Below, in pieces: positions 27,058-38,161 of a stretch of DNA of 64,000 bases. The position numbers and the translations under genes were made by a program. How positions within the stretch are numbered: the first letter of the stretch is position 1; each line of letters opens with the position of its first letter. Origin of the DNA: Acanthacorydalis orientalis (taxonomy: Eukaryota > Arthropoda > Insecta > Megaloptera > Corydalidae); NCBI GenBank assembly GCA_034766995.1, contig CM068322.1:21325245-21389244 (forward strand), given 5' to 3'. The notes under the pieces are model-generated. The model ran no database searches. It was not told the origin of the DNA and worked only from the letters and a program-made list of their open reading frames with translations.

Positions 27058-27659
27058 GGTATATCGCGGAACATAAATACTCTGCAAAATTAATCTTTCT
27101 AATATTGTGTATATTTTTATTAAAAAAATATCATATAAAATTTAAATAGAAATTAAATTTAAATTAAATAATAAAAATTGTAACTTGGAATCAAAAAGAG
27201 GATGGAACTGAATGTAAGAAATAATCATTTATGAAAAGTAAGTTATTTTCACTTACAGACATCATCAGCTTCGTCAAAAAAATACTAAATTTTGAAACCA
27301 AGCAATAGAAAAATTAAATTGATAAAATACAATTAAATAACAGCTTTGAAATCTTTAGAACTTGTAAAATAAACTCAAAATTATTAACAAGTGACAATAA
27401 AACAAAAATAAACTATTTTTTATTCGAAATCTCTAAATAAAATATATGAATAAATCGTTCATTCAAATAAAGTTCTTAAAAGTTTATAACGAAAATAAAT
27501 TGAATTAACACATTTTAATTTTCTATTTTAAAACCAAAAATTTTTATCGTATAATCCCAAGGAAATTCTAATTATATAAAAAATGTAGTTATTTTTTGTC
27601 AATATTAATGAAGGTGTTACTTGTTATTAAATTTCTAGTATTGCTACACTATAATACTT

Positions 27660-27660
<1 letters not shown>

Positions 27661-27726
<66 letters not shown>
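27661..27726. repeat. (CA)n(TA)n compound microsatellite
   Basis: About 18 bp of CA followed by about 45 bp of TA. Confidence 0.93.
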
Positions 27727-28574
27727 TAAAACTCCTTTATAAATTATTATTTTTAATACTTAAAAATCAAATGTCCTTATCTGATATAGAAAAATACTAA
27801 TTAAAAATAAGATACTAATAACAAACATATAGAGCAATATGTAATCAAAAATTGAAGTCACAAATGGATAGCAGTAATTATTAAAATTATAGTATATTTT
27901 GTTTGTGAGTAAATTCACTTGTACTTTACAAAGAAATTAACACTTTCACCTCCAATACATAGCCTGTCGTTAAAATATTAAAATAATTAAATATTAGATG
28001 TATTGATAAATAAGATATCATTTTAGAAAATAAGGTTGAAAATTATTACATAAAAATCTATAATATCAGCTTCATTCATTTTTATTCATACTGTACGTAT
28101 CCACATAATTATTTAATTTATAACATAAAAATAATTAAAAGTAATAAATACAAGTTTATAGATCTTCAAGATAATTTACGTTTTTATAATTTCAAAAAAT
28201 AACATTATTTTATGTAATGAATAATACTAGTAAGTACTTTAATAAAATGAATAACTTAGAAAAATTACATTTTAATTTTATTTACAAAATTAAAACCGTT
28301 CTATAATTGAAAACATGAATATAATTGTATAAAGTGGATATCAGGTTTTATTAAACTTCGCAATGCTATTTATAATTACTTCGAAAGCTCTGAATGTTCC
28401 AAAAAATATACTCATGTTTAATATGTAATGTAATTTGTACACAATCGCTTTTATAAATTGATACTTGTAAACGCTTAACAATATCAAGATTAACAAGGTA
28501 TACATTCTATTATACATAAATCGTTTCCCCCAAACTGTAAATTGTTAATTTCGTTCAGCAAAACACTAATATAA

Positions 28575-29330
28575 TTAACGATAAAATCGCATTTGCGAAA
28601 GGCTGAAATTAAACAGATAATTAAGGCAATCGTCTAGAAACGTAAATTTCGAGGCAGATTGATAATTTTCAAAGCACTTGTCATAAAAACAACTCGGAAA
28701 CATAAACCCTTCGAACATGACGTTTAAAGTTTGAAAACTTTTACGGTGATTCACATAAAACAATAATTCAAATTTCCGACTAAAAATTCCCCCACTAGAA
28801 AACTTTATTATGGGTCTATGTAGATTAGCTTTCATGTGAAAATTAAAACAGCGCCAGTGACGATGACGATGATGATGTGATGGCGTAGAGCAGAGAAAGA
28901 TTATTTTGTATAACAACGATAACGAATATAATGCGCGTGTAATACCGTGCCTTGTAATTACACGTGTCTGCTGCATTGAATGAGTATCAAACAAGTTGAC
29001 ACTAAGTTGTTTGAAATAGATGGAAATTTTATAACCGCTTTGAAAAAAATACATTTTCATAAACATATTATTAAGCTCGTGTTACACAAGAGCTTTTATG
29101 ATGTTTTACGACGAAACGAAATGTACACCGAACTTTAAACTTAATCATTTTTATCGAGGTTAATACAGGACGCTTTTTCAACAGATAACGTTTTAAGCGT
29201 TTTTAACGACAATTTATTACTGAAAACTGACATAACTCGTCGTTTGATTCAAAATTCCTTCGAACATGTCGTGATAATTTTTTATAGTTATTCAACAGAA
29301 AACTACTGAAGCTCGTAAATACTGATTTAT
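28575..29330. other. GC-richer block of about 750 bp, unassigned
   Basis: This segment is noticeably less A+T rich than its flanks, free of AT microsatellites, and open on the minus strand for 163 codons (29066-28575), unusually long for the desert. The translation (MFMKMYFFQSGYKISIYFKQ and on, with SHHHRHRHW from a cga/gat triplet-like run near 28860) resembles no family I know. A conserved enhancer-like element or a non-coding exon is as likely as a gene. Confidence 0.35.
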
Positions 29331-30202
29331 ATATACTAGAAACAAGTTAAACTTTTAATTAAACTAATATAATTTGTGTTCCTCACTAATGATAGATCTA
29401 TGATTATTTTATTACGCTATTAAAAAGTTATTTACCAAAAACAGAATATACTAAAAGTACAGTATATTTTCATAATAATAGTTTCGGTTTATGACTAAAT
29501 TTACTTTCACAAATAAGTCAACCCTCAGGCATCGCAAAAATTATCAACAGACTATTCAACAATGTCTTATAATATATTTTAATTGACTTATACGCATTTC
29601 GATAACAATACAACCATCTTTCAAAGCACATACAATGAAAATACAAATTTATTAATAATTACTTTTAATTATATTTATTTTTTATACTCAATTATTTATA
29701 CTCTTGTCATTTTTTTTGATTGATATACTTTTCGTTATATCAATTCAAAGATAAATACAGTTTATTTTATTAAAAATTTTCTTAACGAACAGACATTCTA
29801 GAATAGTAATTAATCCATATCAAGTTACGAAATTCCATTTATAAATTTATTTCGTATATTTCGTTCATTTAGAAGTGTGATCTTTTATTTCATTTTTAGA
29901 TAATATTACACTAAATATTTTACTAAAAAAAAGACACTAGGAATATAAAAAGACGTTGATAAAAATATTATTCACAACTAAATTATCTTTTATTCACTTA
30001 AAACAGAAAAAAATATTTTTTTATGTACATTAGTCATTTTTTTATTAAAAGTGATTTAAAACAAATTTAAAAGCGTTTTCATAATAAAAATGCATTTCAC
30101 AAATATAATTTTGCCTCCATTATGAAACTATTTTTGATCAGAAATCTTTAATCACTGAAAAATGATCACTGAGCAATGATCATTTTTATTTTTTTTGTAT
30201 TT

Positions 30203-30340
30203 GGACACTATGAGGATGATTGGATCGCCGTTTAAATGTATGTAAGCAACAAATCAAATATAATCAATGTTCAATTGTTGAAAAAATTTGACTAGATTTT
30301 TTGTGACTGATAGGGAACTAAAAAAGTGTAATTTTATAAA
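30203..30340 (+). repeat. dispersed repeat family A copy
   Basis: Reads cactatgaggatgattggat, gtatgtaagcaacaaat, caatgttcaattgttgaaaa, ttgactagattttttgtgac, gggaactaaaaaagtgtaat, in the family order. Another possible minus-oriented copy abuts it at about 30075-30180. Confidence 0.55.
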
Positions 30341-31790
30341 GTATACTTAATTATTTAAAATACATAACAATTTTGTTCATAATTTAATAAATCATATTTT
30401 TCAGTATTAGTTATAATTTTATATTGAAAATAGATTTAAATAATCATAATTTGGAACTATGATTGCATTCTATTTAAAAATAAATTACTGTTTAAAGTAC
30501 TGCAAAAGTTTTTTTATTGACATTTTCAATAATTTCTTTTCATTTATTTTTATTTCTTATAAAACATTTCGATTAAAAAGAAAATATGAATAGACAAGGC
30601 TATATAAATAAAAGATAAATTAAACAATGATTTCTACATAGATTCATTTTCGGTCCAAGATAAAACGCTAGATAGCAAAGCAAATAGAATTATTCGCATA
30701 ACTTAAGACCAACTCTAATAAGACTACGTGAAGATGACCTAATTCGATAAATCTAAACAAAAATTAGAAAGCGCTCTAATTACACCACAGATATTTAATT
30801 TACAATTAATGCATAATATGTTCGCTTAATAAATAAGTTCTATTTTTAATAATAATTCATGTAAAAATGTTTATCTTATTAACAACCTGACAATTATTTT
30901 TTTAGAATTAATTTAAGTTTCAATATTTCAATACTTTTATGTTAAAATTAGTTTGTGTGTGTGTGTATTGTTTTCTCGAAACATTATATTCCGAAGTAAT
31001 CAGAAAACAACAGTCAATAACAAACTTTGTCTAGACAAAAATGTTTCTGAAATACGATACAAATCTCTTCATATCTAATACAGTGACTGCTATCACGAAC
31101 TACTATAGCAAACATGCACGAGTATTTTATGAAAATTCGCCCTAAATTTCTAGGTAAGCATATAGTTTATGAAAGAAACAGATTTGTCAACGTCATTATC
31201 ATTTTTTTCCAATATCTTTTGTACTTGTTTCAAAATAATTCTTTTTTTTAAAAAAAAACGAAATATATAGAAAATATATTTTTATTACATATTATTCTGA
31301 ACAAAATTCTTCAAATATTTCTGTATAATTTTCTAATTAATTTATTTATAAATGAAATTTATTAAAAACAAACATTTTTTATTTATTTAACGAAAGTAAA
31401 AGATTTTTTTATGAAATCAACTAATTACCATAAATGACTGTGTACAAAAAGAGTTAGTTTCAAACATTTCGGTGTATATTAACACAACGGCGAGAATATT
31501 TTTCGGTAGCCTGTTTGTATTAGTTACTTTTAAGTGATTGATGATCAACGAAATAAAAATGCAGATGTACAGTTTTTATTATATTAGCATTTCATTAAAT
31601 GTTTCAGAAAGCTATTTATCGTTGTCAGATTTGACTATATTTCTTACAGAAAAGTGCAAGCAGATATATTAATTGCAAAAAACATTGAAATGAAAGATAC
31701 CACACTTCGTTATTTTATTTGAAAAATTTACATATCAGAGAAATAAATCTTAATGTATTATTAAAACGAAAGCATTTATTACTCTTTTTA

Positions 31791-31791
31791 A

Positions 31792-31840
<49 letters not shown>
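31791..31840. repeat. (AT)n microsatellite
   Basis: About 50 bp of AT with a single c interruption. Confidence 0.93.
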
Positions 31841-31842
<2 letters not shown>

Positions 31843-32120
31843 TATACACGAAATAAAATATTATATTTCGACAGAAGTTGAAATACATATTTTCATGTTA
31901 TTTTGCATTATTAAAAATTATTATAAACGCTAATTAATAATTCCCATTTAAAAATACTATTTTTAACAATTTAATTTTTACACTGTGTCTAAATTCACTT
32001 CCACACATGAATTTTTCATTTTCTCGGGACAGAAATGATCAATATTGGTTCATGATTTCTGTTTGTTGCTCATTTGCGTTTCAATGACTATATCACTGTC
32101 CTATGAATATTAAAGTATGA

Positions 32121-32215
32121 ATTTTCTCTACCTTAGCAATCTGGATCAATTATTCAACACTTTTGATCAGAAGTTTCTGTGATTTGTGAGGGAAGTAACA
32201 AACATATTTGTAATA
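32121..32215 (+). repeat. dispersed repeat family A copy
   Basis: Reads attttctctaccttagcaat, then ggatcaattattcaacactt, ttgatcagaagtttctgtga and tttgtgagggaagtaac. The middle linker of the reference copy is deleted. Confidence 0.55.
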
Positions 32216-32577
32216 GTATTTTCCATTTTCTTTGTATTAGTAAATTTCATAAAAAATAATATTTTTTAAAATAAAAAAATGGATAAACAATTATATTTTA
32301 CATAAAGCAAAAATATTTACGTTGAATACAATTTTAAAATACAACTGAATATTTAAGAACTCGTTGTTAATAAATTAGATTTCATTAGCATTTATATACA
32401 GAGAAAATATTTATTAAACAAGTTTTTATATCACTTTCTTTAAAAGGTTTTTTTAGATATATAAACACGATTCGGGAAAAAAATACATTAATATAATGAA
32501 TTTACATAACAGATATAAGATTTCATTTAATTAAATTACACAAAAACCATAATTAACAATCCTTAATTTATTCTAAA

Positions 32578-32990
32578 TTGAAACCCAATATATTTATCTC
32601 GAAAGTAAGTGTGCGCGCCATAAAAAACAATAATGTAACATTATTAAAATTATATACAGGTGTCTCAACAGTCAAAGACGAACGACGCAAGAAATGTGTT
32701 TCTACATTTCAACTAGACATATATGAACTGTCTGTTCTAGAATGGTATTCTTTTTGTTCTTTATTAAAGTTAAGCTCGACGGAAAAACGGAAGAAAAAAA
32801 TGAACATTTTTCCATATTATATAACAAGACAATATACTAGCTCGCGTTCTTTTCTTCGTTGCTACACCGATTCGAGTCAAAAAAGATTAAAAAATACGTC
32901 AGCGGTCTATATTAATACATATAAGAGAAGTACGAAATATCTTCGCTGACGGAAGAAAAAAAGAGGTGATAAAAAACCTACTTTGCTACA
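32578..32990. other. GC-richer block with long plus-strand open frame, unassigned
   Basis: The plus strand is open for 123 codons to 32949, but the frame begins at TTG, and the first ATG is about two thirds of the way in (MNIFPYYITRQYTSSRSF). Composition changes from the surrounding A+T-rich DNA. No recognised domain. An inverted pair (gtcagcg near 32899, cgctgac near 32944) lies at its end. Confidence 0.25.
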
Positions 32991-33141
32991 TCCGTATTAA
33001 AGTTTACGCGTTCAATTAGAAACCCACAGTAAGTTCTACTTCATGTTTTCCACAACTGATATAATGCAATAACAATATATTCAGATGTTCTAATTATATT
33101 CACACGTATATACAATACCTTATTTTATAAAGACATATATT

Positions 33142-33146
<5 letters not shown>

Positions 33147-33209
<63 letters not shown>

Positions 33210-33222
33210 GGTGGGTGTGTGT
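33147..33222. repeat. (AT)n(GT)n compound microsatellite
   Basis: AT tract passing into gtgtgtgtgtgtgtgg and gtgggtgtgtgt. Confidence 0.93.
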
Positions 33223-33823
33223 AAGAACAAATTTTATTTATAAAAAATATTCAAAAATATCAAACCTAATTATAAAAAAATCAAATATAAATGTTCACTA
33301 TATTTCAATCAGAAAGAAACATAGGTTATTTTAAACAAATATTTATATATATTATACTGTGTGGTGTATATATATATATATATATACAGAAAGAGAGAGA
33401 GAATTCAATTGATGTACACAGCACCATAATGTGACGATAATCAACCTAGGCACACACCTAAAGCTCTAGTTCATCAAAGTGAGCAAACTAAAAAATGTAT
33501 GGGATTGAAAACAATGAAGAATTATTAAAAAACACATTTAGTATAATAAGAAACAAAAAAATGATAGCTACTGTACAATAAATTGATCTACCTTTTGTAC
33601 AGAAAATGAGGGGAAGTAATTTTTGGGTAATTTTCATGATTATATTGTCTATAAATTATATTTGAATCGAATGTTTTGTTTCTAAATTAAGAGTTTTTTG
33701 TACGGTTTTTATTTAGAATTTGTTAACAAGAGTTTGTCATATTATTCTTAATTTTTAAAAGTTTTATAAAGTATCCCAAACGCCTGTTTTGTCTGAATCA
33801 CAAAAAATGATTGCTACTTTATT

Positions 33824-33854
<31 letters not shown>

Positions 33855-34187
33855 AATTTGTGCGAGTGTGTATGTATGTATATATATATATATAGTTCAA
33901 AAAAGTATTTTTTTTTAAAATATTCAATGAACCATATAATATTAGACATATCCGCTCTGCGAATTTAAGAAACTTAAGAGATTTGAGAAATTGTATTTGT
34001 GTTTTTACACTTGTGATTTCGTTGATACATTGTTTTTTCAATTTTCTTTCTTTTGTGCCATTTGCAAGAAACATTTAACTAATCCAAAAAAATAAAGACC
34101 ACCAAAACAAAAATTTAAAGAATATTCAAATCCACGTTTATACTATCAATCTTCATGTTTACATAATAGGTTTTGAAAATTTCTATC

Positions 34188-34191
<4 letters not shown>

Positions 34192-34248
<57 letters not shown>
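34192..34248. repeat. (AT)n microsatellite
   Basis: About 57 bp of uninterrupted AT. Confidence 0.93.
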
Positions 34249-34253
<5 letters not shown>

Positions 34254-34374
34254 AAATTGAACAATATATCGAGCAAAATATTGAATAAAAAACGTGTAGA
34301 GATTTTGTATTAAATCATTATTAACGATGATACCCGAAGTAACATGAAAAATGATGATATCGGTATCATAGTAC

Positions 34375-34519
34375 CTGCAGATCTGTGTAGCACGGTCTGA
34401 AGTGCCCTTGTTGTACCTAAGCACTGAGTGTGAACGTTTATAGTTTGCGTAAAGCATAACACTGAAGTTAGTTGCATTTGAACAAGAAAAATCATCGCCA
34501 AGAAGAAGAGCGTTTCCAT
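34375..34519 (-). CDS. possible first exon of a secreted peptide gene (hypothetical)
   Basis: From ATG at 34519 the minus strand reads METLFFLAMIFLVQMQLTSV followed by LCFTQTINVHTQCLG, an N-terminus with the shape of a signal peptide (short start, hydrophobic core, small residue before the likely cut). The frame stays open to a plausible donor CTGCAG|GTACTA at 34375/34374 and closes at 34310 if unspliced. Composition is richer in GC than its surroundings. I found no convincing downstream exon, and the hairpin island begins about 40 bp upstream. It could equally be chance or part of that repeat. Confidence 0.25.
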
Positions 34520-34556
34520 GGCCCCTGAAAAAATGTTTACCAGCGAAGCTTCAGAA

Positions 34557-34813
34557 TGAACTACTGAGAGGTTGCCCTCGCGGACACCCTCTCAGTAGTT
34601 CAACATAGAGACTGCAATGATTCGTGCGATTTTATACAACAAATCGCGTAACCAATCCATGAGAGTGATTATATAGACATTTGCGTTACGATGCAATACG
34701 AGAAAAGTCAGTCGGTGGAGCGAGGAAAGCGAGCGTTGTGGGAGCCCTCCGGCGGTCGGTGTTATAACAACACGTCGCAATATAACCGTGAGAGTTATTG
34801 TATAGATATACTA

Positions 34814-34855
<42 letters not shown>

Positions 34856-34934
34856 CGATATTGAGCTGATATATAAGCAAGCGAGGGCGGAGCCCTCAAG
34901 GCTGTCGAGCGTAGCGACTAGAGGATAGCGTCCT
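34557..34934. repeat. GC-rich hairpin island with two degenerate tandem units
   Basis: A GC-richer block in A+T-rich desert. It opens with a perfect 15-bp stem (34557-34571 with 34588-34602, 16-nt loop). It then has two related units: one from about 34631 (ttatacaacaaatcgcg, ccatgagagtgattatatag, gttacgat) and one from about 34762 (ttataacaacacgtcgc, ccgtgagagttattgtatag, attacgat). Each is followed by a gagcgag or gcgaggg type segment rich in short hairpins: GAGGGC-gga-GCCCTC at 34883-34897, GTCG/CGAC at 34904-34918, AGGA/TCCT at 34922-34934. An (AC)n(AT)n expansion interrupts the second unit. I do not recognise the family. Confidence 0.7.
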
Positions 34935-35871
34935 AATTATTTATATAAAAAAATAAATTATTGAAAAAATGTAAAACTAAATATTAATTATCACAAACAT
35001 TCTTTAGAGGGAGATAATTATACTCATTTTCTCTCTTTGTATCCGTAACTGTGCTATACGTGTATGAAAAGTGATTTTATATACAATTTGTAATATTAAA
35101 TATTATATTTTCTTTACTCTTAAGAAAATAATTGAAAATTTATCAAATTAAAAATTATTATTATTGATTAAGTAAATATTTTTATTGGTAAAATTATTAT
35201 GAGTGTAAGAAAGAAAAAAATACATAAATAAGAGATGATATAAACAAAAGTACAAAATTAAAACAGCATAAATAACGAAGAACAATACGCTGCAAATGTA
35301 CATTATTAAATAAATAATATGATTAGAATGTTTGTTACTGTTCTTAAATTCTTGTTTTTCACAATTGGTTTTACTTACGTCATTCTCTAATAGATGACTT
35401 GAATCTGTTGTTAGATTTCAATCAATCTATTTTAAAAAACAAAGGTCGGAAACAAACATTTACAAAAAATTGTCCGAGAATGAGTTAGATAACAATATTT
35501 TTTAAGACGATGATAACCGACCAAGTACGTTGACCTGCCAATAACTGTACCATAATTCAAATTCAACCTTTTGGTATTAAAATTATTTCAATAAGATAAA
35601 GAATCATAATTTAAAATTGCGCATAATGCTTGGATAGAATTTACAATTTTATATGACTGTGTATATTTTGTATAAACTATTAAATTATCGATAATTTGTA
35701 AACTTGTTAGGTCAATTACGTAAGTGAAACACTACATATAGAAAACGTTCATTTGAACCAACATTGAAACGTTCACATCGATACCAAGTAAATAAATATA
35801 GAGACTAAACACGCAAGCTGCTAACTAAATTGCATTTTAAAATTAGTCTTTGCTCTTTAAAACTTTATTTG

Positions 35872-35954
35872 TTCGATATGCATTTCATGTATTCAATTTT
35901 TTAATTACAACTCTATTAGATTATTTTTTTATTTTACAATTATAATGTACACGG

Positions 35955-36011
<57 letters not shown>

Positions 36012-36093
36012 GCCGTGTATATTATAATTGTAAGATAAAAAATAATGTAATAGAGTTGTAACTAAAAAAATTGAAAACAATGAAATGCATATC

Positions 36094-36096
<3 letters not shown>
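35872..36096. repeat. AT-centred inverted repeat with arms of about 90 bp
   Basis: Left arm 35872-35960 (begins ttcgatatgcatttcat, ends acacggacaaat) is nearly the reverse complement of the right arm 36006-36096 (begins atttggccgtgtatatt, ends aaatgcatatcgaa). The two are separated only by an (AT)n tract, and by eye about nine of ten bases match. A further (AT)n tract starts at the right end. The element could be a foldback/MITE-like insertion or a palindrome made by AT-mediated inverted duplication; no coding sequence or target-site duplication is evident. Confidence 0.88.

Positions 36097-36137
<41 letters not shown>
36097..36137. repeat. (AT)n microsatellite at the end of the palindrome
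   Basis: About 40 bp of AT starting exactly where the right arm of the 35872-36096 inverted repeat ends. Confidence 0.93.
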
Positions 36138-36140
<3 letters not shown>

Positions 36141-38111
36141 CAAAATGTATGTAATTCTAAGTACATTACCAATATTAAAAACAGAAAAGTCGGTAACGAA
36201 TAAATCAAATGAATCTGAACTGCACAACACCACAAGTAATATTCTACTAAATAGACATTCGATAAAAATAAGAGTTAACTGAGAGTCTAACTATGACATA
36301 ACCTTTTATGTAAGGTATTCGCATTTTCTTTGCAAGACAGGTTTATAGTTTTGTACATATTTTTACACCCAATACTTCTTACGTCATTTGAATACAGTTA
36401 AGGATAAGGACTTTTAGAAATTTCATTTATTTGTTTTCATAAATTTAGCCTGGAAATTTAAATACAAGACTTTTTGTAAAAAATATCATTTTTGTCTACA
36501 AATTATTTTATAAAAATCTTTGTATATTCCAAACTTGTTCTTTTTGTAACTTTTTAATTATATCACTTATAAAAATATTTTTTTACAAAATACTTATTAA
36601 TAATTTTATTAACTGTACTGTACTAGTGCCCTCCCCCACAAAAAAAAACAAATATAAATTTGAAACATTTAGCTCTAATATTGATTGAATACCAACATGT
36701 AAGAATCGGGATAGCAATATATAAATGATATAAAAAATATCTTTTATATAAACATAAATTATTTTTATGGAATTCATTTTTTCAGCAATTTGATATAAAT
36801 TATGATACACAAACATAATTTTCAAAAAAAATCATTTGTTAAAGACATTTGTAGGCCATTTTCTCAATTTGCTTTCAAATTACTGTGACAAAAGAATGTT
36901 TAAAAAAAATAAAAGATAATACCTTGCAATCACATGCTGGAGTGTGTCTATCACTAACTTTAAAATCACTTTTTACTTTCACTTCAACATACGTCTATTA
37001 TTTTTTATAGAATATATATTTACATGAATTAAAAATTTATGCACAAATAAAATAGTTATTCCTTTTTCACAATACTTTCCAGGTATTTTAAAAGAATGAT
37101 TGCCGATTACTATGTACTCTTGTGATGTTTTTTAGAACTACTTTTGAAATAAAGCGGTTATTTCAAAAATGAATTAAAAATTTAATTTGAGCTTTACAAA
37201 CATTTTCATATAATTGTATTTTTTCAAATTAATTCTCATTAATTCAAGATAATAATTTCTTTCAAAAAATTGTCTTTTTGCTTCTAATTTTAATTAACTA
37301 TATATTGGTTCATTATCTTTTTAATTCTTGGGGATTTATATAAAAAAATATACACAAAAGAAATCACCTCCTTACTATTCATAAAAGAAAATATTAAATA
37401 AACGTTCAATTTTCTCTGAATACTTGTCATTCATTTTTAAATATAATTAAAAGTTAAGAAGAATTAACACATCCTCAATTAAGAGAAGAAACCTCAATGG
37501 ATTTTTTTAATACGATGAATTCATCTGAAAGAAATCAATAAGGTAAGTATTAAAAATTATCATTTAAATGAAACTGTACAATTTAATTTTTTTTCTTTTT
37601 TTTTAATACCATTCTTGACACTGTTTCATGACCTAAGTTATTTTTAACAAATTAGAATGTTAACTGAATATCAAATATGTTAATAAAATCATAGTTTAAA
37701 ATTAGTTGTTAATAATAAATTATATATAATTTATATAATGTATAATTATACAAAATAAAATTTTGTCAATTTCCCTCAGACCAAGAATGTGTATGTATAA
37801 ATCTTAGGTCATGTTTTTTTTTTGTTCACATAGTAATTAAAAAAATTACAAGTAAAAATTTATAAATTATATGTATCTTATATATAATATAAATATATTA
37901 TTGTAAAATATCTTATGTCTGTAAAAATTGAGAAATTTTCCACTTGAACAAAATGTTTAAAAAATGTTCCATAAAATGCAAAAACAACAAATACAAGAAC
38001 TGTTTGTTTTGTTTGAAAAATTTCTAATACATACAAATAATATTTAATAATTAAAAATTGTGTTATGATTGAACTCAATAAGTACGTTTAAAATAATTAT
38101 ATACATATACA

Positions 38112-38161
<50 letters not shown>

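Larger units (their letters stand above)
23095..34374. other. A+T-rich desert
   Basis: Apart from the blocks and repeats listed separately, nothing is recognised. Additional AT tracts lie near 23409-23441, 24806-24821, 26221-26242, 26757-26785, 33364-33387 and 33838-33894. Confidence 0.7.

Noticed and set aside
32578..32949. 123-codon plus-strand frame as a gene
   Set aside because: It starts at TTG, has its first ATG late, no recognised domain and no splice partner. Kept only as an unassigned block.
34146..34457. 103-codon minus-strand frame ending in an AT-encoded tail
   Set aside because: Half of it is the translation of the 34192-34248 microsatellite, and the rest overlaps the signal-peptide-like frame in another frame.
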